From Neelides folsomi (Eukaryota > Arthropoda > Collembola > Neelipleona > Neelidae): a DNA stretch of 64,000 nt. A program made the translations under genes and the position numbers. Positions 12,599 through 27,365 of this stretch are shown piece after piece. The notes beneath the pieces are model-generated. The model saw nothing but the letters and a program-made list of their open reading frames with translations, ran no database searches and was not told the DNA's origin. Within the stretch, counting starts at the first letter, position 1, and the number at the start of each line of letters is the position of its first letter. The DNA is taken from positions 1-64,000 of the forward strand of contig JAQGBZ010000004.1 of the NCBI GenBank assembly GCA_034687125.1. The letters run 5' to 3'.

Positions 12599-15500
12599 AG
12601 TAAACCAACCGAAGTATGTCTTGACTAATTAAAAAAAGTCTTTGAATTCTATTTATTGATATGCTAATAAGTATTAATGACAAATTGTGTTTAATTATAC
12701 GCGTATTTAATTATTGACTGTAAATTAAAATTATTGAACTTGAAACTATTTTGTCGGCACGATGAAACAAATAAGAAAATATCGTACCATATATAGCCAT
12801 ATATTGTAGTTAAGAATTGCGTAGGTAGATACTTGATATATTAAAAGGGTGAAAAATTTTCCAAAGGGTTGATTAGTCAATTTTGTGCTTTAATTTAAGG
12901 AAGGTTGGTCCTTATGGAATGCTTGAAATAATTAAAGTTTTCTATCCAAAGGCGTTCGTTCTCATCCGTCTTCAAAACCCAGGATTTAATGAGATTATAT
13001 GGGAATTTAATGTTGATGCCTGAGGAGACTTTTCAATGCGTCAGGCTTTCGGTGCGTGACACGAGCAAATGTCAAAAGGTAGAAACGCCTTATTTTATAT
13101 TCTTGAATAGCTGATGGCCCCTTGCGCCAAACTTATTATTACTTTAACAAAGCACCTCAAGTTCCTCAAGAGAAGATCTATTCAAAAAGAAATTTTCAGG
13201 GAGGTGAGATTCAGTGAGAGGGATTCGCATTATGACAGCTCCTCAGTTTCTTCAACACCGAATTTGCCTCCTCGCATGTCCATAATCGTTATCATTTGCA
13301 GTTGAGGTGAATATAAAGGTGACTATTAAATTATAACCCTTTGGAACTCACTGCACCTTTATAGCTCCTCTCGTTAGAGAACATTCCTTATGGCTTTTAT
13401 GAACACTCTCCCCATTCACTATATGCTAATTATTATGACTATTACTGAAAAAAATTGAAAACAGGCGTTTACTTTCCTATTCCTATCATATTTAATTCAC
13501 TGTTTTCTTTTACCTTTACCATTAGTGTACCTGTACACTTTAAGTAAGCTGACAAGTAATTAACGGATATTATACAGAATACAAATACTGTTTGTATATT
13601 TTCGTCTACTGAATCAGTAATTAGGTAATTACACTACCTGTATATGAAAAAAGTGTTTTTAGGATATTGAATTTTTTGAATTTTACCAATTATCTGTAAA
13701 TAAAAAATTAGCACGATGTGTGGGACTTGATTAATGGCATTTTATAATACTGAATCATAGATATCTACTATATGGTATATCATATATGATATGAATACCG
13801 ATATTGTATTTCTAGTTATTGTTATCCAGTTATTGGATTATTGGAAATCAGCATATAAAAAATTAATGAACTTATAGTTGATAGTTTATTTGTCAGTTTA
13901 AACGGTTTCCCTTTAGAATAGTGCCAGATGTCAAAGTGGCTAACTAAAGCAACTTTTCCACTCCTACACTCGGCACTTTGAATGTTTTAACGGAAACAAC
14001 ATTCCAGTCAAAAAAATAAACTCGTAGTTTGCTCTGTTTGGTGAAAGATATAACTAATAAAGATAGTTATAACACAGGAGTATTCTCTTTCTTTTCTTGT
14101 ACTGATATATCTAAATAAGACAACAACCATCACTACTCTACCATACACTGTATTATAATTACAATATAAAGTACGTTTGTATGTATATATGGTATGTAAC
14201 ATAAGAGCAAAGTATGGGAGTATGGAACTCATAATTGAATAAGTTAAAAATGTTGGTAGTTCTTGCCTAGCAAGTCAATGAAGCAGTCAATAATGTCATT
14301 AGTTCTTCCCAACCCAGGATGTGAGAAAATGAGTTAAAATTGTTAACACTTTGTTGAGTTAATTCATTTTGTAGTCATTTATGAATATAAGCAAAGAAGG
14401 TGGAGCGAAAGAGATTTCCTCTCTTGTTCTCTTCGAAGGAAGACAACTCTTAACAGTTTTATCCCTATCGTGTGTACACATCTCTGCAGACTCAACTTCA
14501 ATTTTACCCAAAGCCCAAACAGAACGCAAATTCTTAGGTTTGATTAGCATCATTATTCAAACAACAAAAGGGTACTGTTCAGTGTTCATATTTTATTGCG
14601 TGGAGTATTCCAATATGAGCGAATACATCATAAGTGTGTGTATAGAACTTTTTTAATTAAATTTTTAAAAGCCGATTCTAATCTCTTTGTGCAGTGAGTC
14701 AGTATGTAAAAGATATGAAGAGTTAAAAGACATGCAAATGAACTTCCATGGCATGTTCCTTGAGCTTGAGAAATAGAAAAAATAACCAGAATAATGACTC
14801 GAATTTCATATTGTACAACTCCACGGCGTAATATTGTCTTTGTTTGTAAGTTCCTACACCTTACAGGCAGCCCATAAATTTTCTCATCCTCTCGCATAAA
14901 ATTTTTATGCATCGAGGATGAGAAATGTACGATTGGAGACCGAGAAATAAAACGAGATCCAACAAATCGAGAACCAATACATGCCTTGTACGTAAAGATA
15001 CATAAAGGGGGCCTCCAGCTTGACCTTCATTTTCCCTTAGTTGAATTGAAGGTTTAATGACGAAGTTATCACCCTGTCTACTTATCAAATTCAATATCTT
15101 TCCGATATATGCGGTAAAGTTAAAGGCGGATGAACAGACAAGGGAAAACATAACTTGTATTGATTCCAAACAAATGAATAAAATATAACTTTGAATAAAC
15201 AGATCTTATGAACGTGTTGTTAAATCAATTGATCTTGGTCGTAAAATCTCCCGATCATTTTAGATTTTGAATTTAAATGATAAAATGGTCATAATATTAC
15301 ATCTTGGAATTTCAACAAATTACAGATATACCTGTAATTGTGATATACCATTTAATAATTTTATACCTTATTACCAAATAGTTTAATATTAAGGAATTTG
15401 GCTTCATAATCAGAGATAATCACAGTCCTTTGGCATAACTAACCCTAAACCCTAATTATAAGTATTTACATTTAGTTAAAAAATATTTTAGTTTTAGGTA

Positions 15501-18500
15501 GTGTACTATATTCAATGTTAATTCTCAAACTAACAATAGTGTACGTATTTGCTTTTGTGTACCTAAATCTGTTTAGTAGACTCGTATAAAGTAGAATAAA
15601 TAAATAAAAGTATAGTGGAATACCTCAAAGGTTTAAAGTTACTTCATTTACACTGCCCAAGGTATGTAACATCGAAAATATGAGATTTTTGATGAATATA
15701 TTAAGATGAATAGTGTTTTATCTACATACCATTCAAGTACACCCGAAAAAGAGTTGAGGGTTGAGAGGTATATGAAAGATCAAACATGTAGAAAATCAAG
15801 TGAATAAAGTACCTAACGCATTTTTTTATATTTAAGTGCCTGTTACACCTCAATATTTTAAATCCGGTTTAGAAGCCTTTTTTAGTGAAAAAGAGTATAT
15901 CATGGAATTGTATCCGAATGTCAATTTGACTTGGTTTCCTCCCAATATGCATGGTTAAATAAAGTTTAATTGTGTTTGTTTACTCACCGATTAGGTTTCA
16001 GTAGGTTGTAAGGGTAGGAGTTGTCTTCGTCACAGTCACACTTCTTTTCCACTCGTTCGGAACGGCGGACCCCAAAAGAGTACAAAGAGGATGTCTTTGA
16101 ATTTATCTGTAATACAGATTCTGTATATGATGTATTCTGTAGATACTGTAGAATATCTGATGGTTGCGTATGGGTATGGATTATATGGAATCTATATGGA
16201 AAAGCGTGTCTCTACGTGGCAGAGATTCTCGTGGGAGTTTCAGACCTCAATTTCGAGATGCGAAGCAGAGGAGGGGAAAGCTCCAACTGAGCCCAGAAGT
16301 ACAGGTGTGAAGGTGTAATAGGAGAGAGACTCCCAGTCCTCACCTCCTTCCCCTCCACTTCCTTCCTAGGGATCCATTAGGGGACTTCGAGGCTCACCTT
16401 AACAATGAGATCCAAACGTATTTAAAGAGCCTCACGGCTCATCAGAACGTTAAGCACACAAATAATCCGTACTGGCCCTCATTTTACCTCAACCTACACC
16501 TTTGGAATTTTTGAAGGGTTGCTAATGAAATGAACGAAGAAAGTTTACTAACATTAGGAACGTTCAAGATCGTTCTTCTTGACCTTCTTTTATGATACAA
16601 GAAAAAACATGACTTTGTACGCTTTTAGGAAAATGTGTCGCCCTGTCTGAACCCATTTACTTAACTTATAGCTCTTTTAATTTTTACAAATTATGAAGAT
16701 TTGTTCATTTTTAGGACAGGAAATAAATGTAAAAAGTGCTTTTATGCTTTTTATGCTTTTATTAAATTCAAGATTTCAATTTCACACTTACTGATGAAAT
16801 GAAAATGATGTAATGAAGGATGTAATCTGAGGCAATGGTGTAATATGGGATTCTGTTAAAGGGAACTTATTGTTAGATCATGTTCTTTAATAGGAACAGT
16901 TCGGGTTATTCTGTAGATGATTATTGAAACCCTTCTTCGCTTATTCTTCGCCTTGTGTTGAAAAAGAGGGATCCGTGTGGATCACATATCACATATGAGA
17001 TGTAAACCAAGTGCTTCTCTCGGCGAGGGTTATTTTTTACATTCAGCCTCAGGTTCAAGTCGAACCCTGGAGGTATTTGAATATCCGTTTGCCTACCCCT
17101 ACTATACACACAACAAAACAAGAAACATCGTCTTGGGTCGTCTTGGAAGAGTGGGGATGGTTAGGTAGTTACTGGGTTATGTTTTTTATCAGCTCTATGA
17201 CTTTCTTACTCATATGAACAAGACAATCCTCAACATGAATTTACATTTATTTGTCATCTTGAAGAACTCTAATGTTTAAACATCATTGAATAATCATTAG
17301 ATTCTTAATCATGGACAAAATAAACTGATAATTTATAAGTGTGAACTTTACATAAGTACTTTAAGTATTTACTTTTATATTTACTTAAGTATTGGTATAT
17401 AGCGTTTTTAAGTGTATTTACATAGGGAAAGTTTAATTGGGTTAATTTAAATCCTATTTATTTCTCCTATTGGACTCTTTCTTAAAAATAGAGTTTTAAA
17501 ATAATGACTTTCTCAACTTGATCTCTCCGTTGAGCCTTAGTTGGTTGGTTGGTAATTTAGGAGCATAAAATATGGAGTGAAGACCTCCGAGAACTTGACT
17601 TGTGTATTGTTTGCCTACCGCATTATTGATGAGGTTCCATACAGTCTTCTTATTCTTCTAAGAACTTCACCTTATTTCTGATATACTTTGGGAAATTTCA
17701 CCCCGTTTGTCTTGAACCCTTCTTTCAAGTGAGTCATGACTTTTAGATGATAAGAGTGCCGATAAAGGAGCCAACCCTTTTGAATACCATTCATAAGAGT
17801 TTGGGAGACAGCGGGAGCAAAGAAGGGACTTGGTCCAAAAGAAGAATTCTCCCTTCATTACATACCAACCAAGTAACCAGTGAATGTGATTTTACAATTA
17901 CTAAATACGAATTTAAGCTATTCATGCTGTGAAGTTATATTTAACAATTGAAATGAAATCTTAAATTCCAACCCAAAATTTTTATACATACCATACATAT
18001 TTAAATAGTACAGGTATATCGTATATCATAAGTACAAGTGCACATAAATATTTATGTAAATATAAAAAAATTTATATGATGTATCATTATATCAGTATTC
18101 TATTATTTATATCTAGAAATAATTTAGAAATTGGGGTTGGAAATAATAAAGTCATTGAAGTCATTGAAGGGATTGAAGTGATAATGAAACAAGTCATGAA
18201 AGAATTCCTTTTAATTAGGAGAATATTAAATTAATGTTTAGTTATTATTCAGAAATGTTAAAGAATTATCAGAATAGTCATAAGGGATGTAACAAGAGAT
18301 AAGAGTTAATACACTTTCACATTATTTATTATACGAATTAACAATTGGAATTTGCCATCAGCCATCATACAAAATTCCTACATGTGTATGTAGATGGGGA
18401 ACATATGATTACAGGCTACACGATTTTCAAATCAAGCAAGCTCAATAAAAGCTTTATTTTTCCCATCACGTACTTCCGGCGAGTCTGCTGGAGAGCGAGA

Positions 18501-21500
18501 AAGACAAAGGGAGAGAGCGAAGAGAAAACCGCAGAAGGAGAACGACGACGAATACCAGTCCTCAAAATACCCATATAAATAAATATACAAATAAATATCA
18601 TATATATCAAATTCATACACTATACAGAACAAACGCATAAATGTACCAGGTGCCATTAAGGATATTAAACACTCCCAAAAACTTAACCAGTAACTTCAGG
18701 AATGAAATTTACATAAAAATTAACTATAATAAACCTCCGCTTTAATAAACCTTATAAACTGTAACTCTACCCGAAACTATTTTTTTACAAGTTTTAAATT
18801 ATAGTAAACTTTTATATTATATTTTCAGAGGGATAATCGTTGAAAAACATAGAATATGTTTAGGAGTGATATCTAATAATTAATTGATTTAATTAATTCA
18901 GAACATGTAAACAACATTTAATTATTTTCTATAAGCATGAGGTATATCTTGTAATAAGACAGCATGTTATTGATATTTAAAATTCTTCCAGTTGATAAAT
19001 TACGTGCAATTTACATTGAGTTCTGGGAGTTAATCTTTGAGGCGACGTCAAGACATTTCCAAGCTCCTAATAAGTGTCAGACTTTGAGGGTCTTGAGAAT
19101 TGAAAAGGCAGAACGGCAGATTAAGATGGGATGTTTATTAAGCATGGTTTAGCATAGGGAAATGAGAATGTTGGGGAAAATAAGGCAAGTTTTTGCCGTC
19201 GTCAGTTGCTTCATTTTTCTTAAAGATAAAAGTCTGTTTAATACACAATAAACATTATTTAAGAAGGCTCTATTTCTTGTTCTCCCTCTTCTGTCTCAAC
19301 ATTCCAAAACCTAAAGCTCTTTTACCCTCAAAAGGAATTGACAATTTTTCAGACATATGTGCGGCCGCGAGAAGATCATTTGACTCGGCCTATTGAGTCG
19401 ACGAGATGTGAGAGATTATAACTACCCATAACACCACATAGGAACAGATTCACTCTCGCTCACCGTTCATTCTTGTATTTCACCTTAACTTCATTCCAGA
19501 AATGTTCAAAAGTCTCACACAGTGAATCCTGATTTTGCCCTTGCCATAATCTCTCATTCCAATTCCCACCAAACCACACCTTACACAATTAAACTTTTTT
19601 TGTCCGCGGCTCATCAAACCAACTTCTAGCTTGTATCTTATATGACTCTATCCTACATATTCCACATCTTGAGAAGTCACCAAGAGTCACCATTGTAGTT
19701 CGCAATGACAGCTTGAGGAATCAGGACAAGAAAGGAAAGAATTGCGAATACACATATTGGTATAGGAAGGATGGTGATAAGAAAAAGACAAACTACGCAC
19801 CAACTACAAACTACGTTCAAAAAAACAAGATGACTTTATTTCACATTATTTCTTGCAAATCTTCTTCTTTTATCATTTTATTCATTTTATTACAAATTAC
19901 GTAGAACTCAACCAAGGGGAGAAAAAGGGCTTGGAGAATTGGAATTTTCGTTATTTAACTCAATATTTCTTATTAAAACTTCAACCCATATACAACAAAA
20001 ATTCCCTTTTTTAGATAACCCTTACTTAAACAAGACCTAAGTTACTTATAATTTATAATTTTTTGCGCTTCGGCTTTAATGTTCATGAACCATGAACGGT
20101 ATATTACAATAAAGATTTGAAGTTTTGGCAAATATGCAAAATTTAACTACTTTGTCGGCAATAACTCCTTGAGTGACTTGGAGTGTTAAATACTTTCAAA
20201 AAGGACAGGTGATGGATCTCATTATTATGTTCACATATGGATAAACCACAAAGCAAGTTGTCGTATCAAATTGATCTATGCTTCCTTTTAATCCCATTTC
20301 AATACTGTGGTTGAACTCTTAAATATTAGCCATATGCAAATTTACAATTTCCTCGCACACCTGCGTATCTCCTTCCTTTGAATATTTGACTTTTTCCATC
20401 CTCACACGCATTAAAAGGTTTTATGGATTTGGATGAATTCAAGCTCGCACATAATAAAGCTCGATCTACAGCTGTACTTATTTGGCTATTTCTTCGCATT
20501 TACAATTGAGGTAGGTTTTTAATGTTTTCTTCGCATTCTTCTCTTCACGAGTTTCACCATTGGTCGAAATGATATTCTGGACAAAATCATCTCTCATATC
20601 TTTAAGTTGTTTTCCCATGGACAGGAATTTAACCAAAAAAGTTCCAAACCACCGCTTTTGAACCGACCATGAATGAATGGGAAAATCCGGTTAAATTCTT
20701 CCCTTTTTTCTGATGGAGACTTGAAGGGAATGAAGGGATGGGCTTGGGAAGGAAAAGAAGGGTTGTCGATTAACACACTCAATTATAGTACCAAGAAGAC
20801 ATTTTCATCCCAAGGCCTACATTATGTTATTTAGGTTCTTCCAAGTGCTCGTGTTATTTCCATGTTTTTTAACGTCCGGTAGGACCGGATGGATTGGTTC
20901 AAGTTGAAGGTACACATCCATCCGGCAATTTACCAAAACAAGAACCCTTCCTGTCTTTCATTGCGGTCTTTCTCCCTTGCCCGAATCCCTCCAGATCCCA
21001 CATTCGCTCCCTGAGACAATTTGAGACATTCGATAGGGGATAATGAGCCAGGGAACATTTTTATTGCTTATTCTTTTAATTGATGTTGAGTGGCTAAGGA
21101 AGAACAATGGGATTGAAGATGAGTGCGTGAAGGCTTCTGGTTCAATAGTTCTTGTCCATATACACCAAGAGAGCAATAAAGGTCACATGAGTTTATTTTT
21201 TCAAGGCTTTAGAAGAAACAGGAAAAGATGTAATTAATAAATTCTTAACTAATGACCTGTCTTTTATTATTATGCCAAACGAGAGTGATACATCCTTTTA
21301 TGTAGGTTGGAATTAAGGTTAAGTCAATATTTAGAACGTGCGTGACATTCCATTAAACATAAAATTATGTTTTTAATCATTATTTTATTATACTCATTTG
21401 AATCATCTTTTAGACCAACTTAATAGTTTTATTGTCTTTATCCAAACAATCACTTTAATGATAATTCGGTTTAAATATTGAGCCGAACTAAGATGATGAC

Positions 21501-24227
21501 AATGCTAAATGTGAGACTTAAATGCTATATTAGATTACATTTTATAAATATAAGTAATACACTTAAACTTTCTTTTACGATTAATTAAAGACAATGATGA
21601 GAAAAACGATCAAGTCATTTTTTTTAGTCTTGTCATTTATACAGGTAGTTCTGAAAATTAAATTAAATAAGAAATATTGTAATTATTTTCGACCAACCAT
21701 TGCATCGTTATAAATGATAAGATTGGGGCATTTTTATTAAACACAAATTAAACAAAAATCATAATAAATATAGTAATTAGGATACATAATTTGGTTCTAT
21801 TTTGAATAGGAAATAGGGCTACGTAAATATTACACTTACCTGTAAAGGTAAGCGGAAATTGAATGACAAATGGTAAAAAAGGTAAAAAAGGGAAAGTGGG
21901 TGAAATAAGAAGAAAAATGGATGTTGGTTGGTGAAGTGAATGGATATCTTTTGAAGGTGTATTTAAGAGGGTCGCTGGAGTGTGTTTCCAGTTGCCCTTT
22001 AAATTGATGCGGCGGCCGTTCTGGGTTTTAATGTTTGGAGTAATCTGGCCGGAACGCTTCGTCCGCCTTCGTCTCTCCCTCCTTCTTTTCTTCCTTTAAA
22101 ATTAACGAATTCATTTAATATCGGGATAAAGACTCAGCTCTTGAGCCTTTTAAACTCTCCCATTATCTCCCTCATCTTCATTGTGAACTGAGAAGTGAAC
22201 TTTGGGTTTGCTCTGATGGGCCGGTGAGGTCTTTTATCTTCTACGCCCCGCCAGTCGCCAGCCCCATGTTTTTTCTCGAGTTTATAACGAGTAAATGCCA
22301 TGTTGGCCGAAAAGCAAGAGTAATGGCAAATGAGAATTGATAATAATAATCATATAATAAGAAAGAAGGAGGAAGCAGCTGCCGACCTAAAATTCCTCAA
22401 GACCTCAATAGAACTGAAGGGTCAGATGGATCTCCACTCGTCGTTCGCCATGTGTTTGCCCCCATCTGACAAAGGAGGATTTAAATGGACAAGGGCCCCA
22501 CACCAGTACAAGATTTGAGGGAGCACGCGAGCAAAGGCCCGTGCCATCCATGCTCTTATTATCACTCTCAGCTGCTTAAGGGCCGTGAAATAATCTTATG
22601 ATCTCCATAGGGAGATTCAGACCATATGCCAAGAAGGCCTTGCCGAGAGAGCCTTCAATTACACACACGATGGATTCTCTATTTTTATTTTCTAAACCAC
22701 TCTGAACATCGCACCTTTATGAGACAGCGTAGGTTCATTTCTTCATCTACGCCTCTACGGTGTATGTATTCAACGGAGTAATTCAAGTTTTTGCTCAGGA
22801 AAATAAAACTACCCCGTGCCACGGTTTTTCTTACACCAAGTAACTGAGCAGATTGAGCTCCTTTTCGTTTCATGGACCCGAGGTATGAAGATTCATTACA
22901 TGAACGTATGTGTGATTAGGAGTAGCTCGCACCTGTCGCTTCTTGGAGGGCTTGAGGGATAAAAACTACGACTTTTAACTTTTCAATATGACGAGACTTC
23001 ATTTTACTTATGCTTACTTATTTATGCCTTATGCTCGCTTTATTTTTATTATTCAAAACTAGTTTTTGTAAAATTTAATTAGGATAGAATACCTTTCTCC
23101 CACCTGCATCTTTTGCTTATTCAATGATTTCAATGCGAATTTTCAAGCTAGTATAATTGGGAATTATTCGCAAAGAATAATAAACACTTTATAATGTGTT
23201 GAATAATAAAGTATTGTATACTTTTGAACCATAAAGTTGTCTATCACATTCAGTTACAAGCTTAAATACATTTTATACATATAATTTATGCATTTATGAC
23301 ATGTGTAATCTTGTATTAATGATTATATTAATTTGGACTCTTAATTGTCTAGTTATTTATTTGTTTTTGATAAAAAAATGTCGTATTATAGCAGTTGTAA
23401 TTATTATATCTTTCATCTCTCCAGGTGGTAAGCTCCCACTTTTTAATTATTTCAAATTTCAAATATGATTCATGTATGAATAATCAATAAAATAATGATA
23501 TAAAAAGTATAAAACGTATAATTTATGAGTATTTAGATGTATGTATTAAATGTACTTAAAATGCAACAAGCTCATAGTATTGCTAGTAACTCTTTGTATG
23601 AAGCTGATTGTAAGAAGCAGCTTTGCAGGGTCACTTTGTCGGTAGCAGCTGCAGATTGTCAGTCGTCAGTTCTGGCAGGGGCACATGCCTTGAGTTGATA
23701 ATTGTTATTACCCACTCCGATGAAATCACGTTGAAATCCATGAGAAACCCAAACCATCACATCCCTTATTCTACTTCACTACAAACACTAGCCAGTGGAA
23801 AAGGCAGGTGAGTGCCGGGTTTAAAAATCACACACCATTTCCATCATGAGAATCATCATCAGTTCCACCACCAAACCAAAGTCTAACTAATGGTAAGAAA
23901 TTGATAGGCCTCTTTATACAAGTTCAATGTCCCAAATTATATTAATGGGACGAGCTTTTAAGATAAACACAATTCACAATAGAAAATGTGCGTGTGGTAT
24001 ATAAAAACCCAATGTTATTTTATAAGTCGTTAAACATATTTTAAAAGAATCAAGATTATAGAATTTTCATTGAAAATTAAATAGTTCATTTTGAAAACAA
24101 TGAATTTTTCATAATGAAAAAAATCTGAGAATTATTTAGTTATTTATTTACATAATTCAATCATATACTTTTACACAAACACTTTAATAATTAGAGTTAA
24201 TTAAATAAATATTTAATAAAAACAATT

Positions 24228-24233
24228 TTTATT
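24228..24233 (-). terminator. Candidate polyadenylation signal of the LITAF-like gene
   Basis: The minus strand reads AATAAA 26 bases beyond the TAA stop of the LITAF-like gene, in AT-rich sequence. The spacing would give a very short 3' UTR. This is a canonical hexamer only; the cleavage site is not determined. Confidence 0.4.
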
Positions 24234-24258
24234 GAAAAATTAAAAAAGGATAATATTA

Positions 24259-26006
24259 TTATTTCGCTCTTTTGTATGATGGTGGATGAGCTCCGCAATG
24301 TGTGCAAACTTTCTCTCGAATCATAAAACAAAAGAGAATTCCACAAGGGAAGCAGAAGAACGAAGCGAGTAGTCCAGTATAAGTGAATTTTTTCTTAAAC
24401 ATTCCTCTCTAATTAAATATATAAAATAACAATTATCATTTACAATTTGCAACCAATATAAGATTTGTGTTAATTTGTTGTTAATTAGTGTAGGAATATT
24501 TTTCTGAAAATATTAATTTTACCCCGCAATAATGACATAGAAGATTCGCATCATAATTTGTCTTTGTTGACATTAAAGAATCTGTGTTGGGAAATGGTGC
24601 CATTGTTGGACTCATAGCATTTGTACTTCTTGATATGAGCACTTCTTTCCTTTTCTCTCCATTATCTTTTAGTCAAAAATTCGAATTAAATATATATTAA
24701 AAATGTTAAAAATATGAAATATGCAGTTATGTTGTTCAGCTTTAGTGTAATAAAATGATTTAAACTTACTGTTGTTTTCGTTTTTATTTTCATCTTCCAT
24801 ATTTGTACTTGACTCGCTCGATTCAATTACAGATCGTTCTTTAGATGAACCAGATTTATTTTTCTTCTTTAACTTATCTTCAGATTCATTCATTGACATT
24901 TCATCTTCGTCCGAATCACCTTCATCTTCTTTTTCATCTCCTTCGTCCTCTTCGTCTTCCTTTTCATCTTTATCTTCAACTTTCTTTTTACCCTTTTTCC
25001 CTTTTTTGCCCTTGTCAGTGTACCAATTCATATACCTTGATTTTGCATCAATATTCGTTTCTTGGTCTTTAACATTTATTTTTTTCTTGTCAAGAACATG
25101 CCGACTTCCCACAGCTGTCTCCCTCATTGTCTTCGTTTGAGTTTCCTCCTCTTGGGATCTCTTTTGTTCTTTCTCTTCTTTTCTCTTATTTCCACGCTTT
25201 GCATTCTTTTTAATTTCGACCAAACTTTCTTCATCTTCATTACCAGAACTTGAACTGCTTGAACTTTTCCTTTGCCCTTTCCGACCTTGACCTTTATTTT
25301 GACCATCCCGTACAAATTCCATATTTTCATTCAACCTCGTTTTTGTGATCGTTTCTTTAGGAGGTCTTGGAATTCCGTTAGGAAATGGCCATATTAACCA
25401 TCTAATCATTAAATTAAAAATCTTATTAAAAATCTAACTAAAGCTAATATTTAAATATTAGCGGCATATTAAAAAATATTAAAATATCACACTCAAAACA
25501 CTTTGTATGAAGGCGATGAAGATTTAAATTTGGTATGCTGGACGTGTTGTGGGTTCTGTAAACGTCTTTTTCGAGAGAACGCCATTCTTCATTATTTGGC
25601 CGAGTTATTGTGTGATTATGTGGGGTTCCAGGATGCTCTAAAGAATACATGTAGGCCAGTGTTAAATAACTATTAAATATTTAAGACTAACTGGCTTGGC
25701 TAAGAGAGCGAAATATTTTTTATTTGGGTTTCTCCACCAAAATGCCTTTATTATGAACTTCATTAAATTACCAATTTTCCCACAATGAGGACAATAGCGG
25801 TGGAATTCCTCTGACTTCATCTCAGTGAGTGAACCTCTGTTGTTCCCCTCTGGTGATCTGTAGTCATACTCCTCATCGTCGTATTCTTGGGATCGTCGAC
25901 GACCACCGCTGTCTCTGCTGGATCTTCGGTGGTGGTTTCCGCTCGAACGACGCCGATGGGATCTGTGACTACGGTGGTGGTGGGTGCTGTGTCGTTTACG
26001 GCCCAT
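24259..26006 (-). CDS. LITAF/BRI3-type zinc-ribbon membrane protein with long charged N-terminal part, 434 aa
   Basis: Coding exons: 26006-25772, 25637-25493, 25401-24770, 24665-24523, 24408-24259. Phases match throughout and the sum is 435 codons including TAA. The C-terminal 60 residues have the LITAF-like layout: CHYCG (about 381-385), a hydrophobic segment (about 393-415, GLLASFFCFPCGILFCF), then CTHCGA (420-425). Spacing and sequence most resemble brain protein I3 and LITAF/CDIP1. Such domains bind zinc and insert into the cytosolic face of late-endosomal or lysosomal membranes. The rest is unusual: residues 1-40 are His/Arg/Ser-rich, CPHCG lies at 72-76, and residues about 140-335 are low-complexity Lys/Glu/Asp/Ser. 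A PPSY (PPxY-type) motif lies nine residues from the C-terminus. The exon 2 donor is uncertain; 25502 is an alternative in the same phase. Family assignment rests on the last two exons. Confidence 0.75.
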
Positions 26007-27365
26007 TAATTCATGCGTTTAACCAATGACAATTATGATATAATCACGACGTAATCACGATGTAATAGTTAGCAATGTATTAATAACTTGATCACTATGA
26101 TTTAATATACACTTGAAAGTTAAATGTCTTAATGGGGAAAATGTTAAATGAATAAAATGAAAAAATCAGTTTTAAGTTACTATGAATGAAACCTTTGAAT
26201 TAAAAATGTGAATGGATGGTTATAAATAATTTTTGTCTTAACTTTAAATGTAAATGTAAGCAATTTGTATTAAGAATAATTATTAGAAAAATCAGCGAGT
26301 GTTAAAATGTTTTCAATTTTTATTGATCATTTGTATTTTCTTGTTGATTTACAATATTAAGTAATTAATAGTTTAATACATTATTTATATTCAAACTAAA
26401 AAATTAAAGTTCATGATTCATTATTAAAACTACTTTTAGATATATTAGTGTAAGTGGGTCAGTTAATCGGAAAATTACAATATCAAGATTTCAACAACGC
26501 AATTATTTCACACGTCTTATAAACATTTATTATATTATTTATACTATAAGATAATCCCGATATTAGACCTAGAAAGTTAATCACTGAATCTTTTAACATT
26601 TTCTAGAAAAAAAACTTTTCTCTTTATTAGGTCTTTATAGGCTTGTAAAGGGACACTATCCATTATGTACTGTATTTACACAAGGATTTGAAGGTGACTA
26701 TTTGAAATATAGAATTTAGATTAGTATACTTTCTTTATAAATACAAATACAACACCTTTGATCTTCAATTTTAATAGTACGTATATATCATTAGTATTAG
26801 TATTTGAGAATTTAATATTCATCATTTGGTTAGTCGTAAACCCTAAACATCTTTAATTGTTTCATCTATATAATATTATACCAGCAATATTTAATATAAA
26901 ATAATATCCTATCGCCTATCCTATATTAAATATATTTAGATAAGTTTGATTTCTAATTTCTAATCACATTTATAAATATAAATTAGATAAAGTAAATAAT
27001 TAAAAAGAACTAATATTCTAAATATTAAATAGAATAAGTAATACAAATACAATTACGCATACACATCATACAAGTCTGTAGCATTAAAATAACAAATAGA
27101 TTTTTAACCTTTTATTTTAAAAAAGTTGCTCACGTATTCTATAAATGTAATTTAATTAAATATTCATTTTAAATTAAAGAATATTTTGTAATGTAATCTT
27201 CATTACACATTCCTAGCTACTTTAATATAAAATGACCACCAACATTTGGTTAAAAAGTTTCTTTTTAAAATCCCTACATAATAAATATATAAATACATAT
27301 AAAAACAAATATTTATAATAAATGAACTCACATCGATTGAATATCAGTTCGGCGAAAAAAATGAC
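26007..27365. other. Spacer between RBBP6 3' end and LITAF-like 5' end
   Basis: This 1.36-kb AT-rich interval separates two genes in the same orientation. It must contain the RBBP6 3' UTR and the LITAF-like promoter. A minus-strand AATAAA lies at 27111-27116, about 250 bases past the RBBP6 stop. No other features were seen. Confidence 0.6.

Larger units (their letters stand above)
10826..24258. other. 13.4-kb region without a supportable gene
   Basis: All open frames here are short (about 100 codons or fewer) and overlap frames on the other strand, with no recognised domain. The part nearest 10826 should hold the TRAF4 promoter and 5' UTR, since TRAF4 reads leftward from 10825. A long TA dinucleotide tract sits at about 12564-12594. 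No tRNA, rRNA or transposase signature was seen. Minus-strand frames gave no CxxC-rich RING exon that could be a missing TRAF4 5' exon. Confidence 0.55.

Noticed and set aside
15440-15460. CCCTAAACCCTAA-type telomere-like sequence
   Set aside because: Only two imperfect units, expected by chance in AT-rich DNA; not evidence of a telomere.
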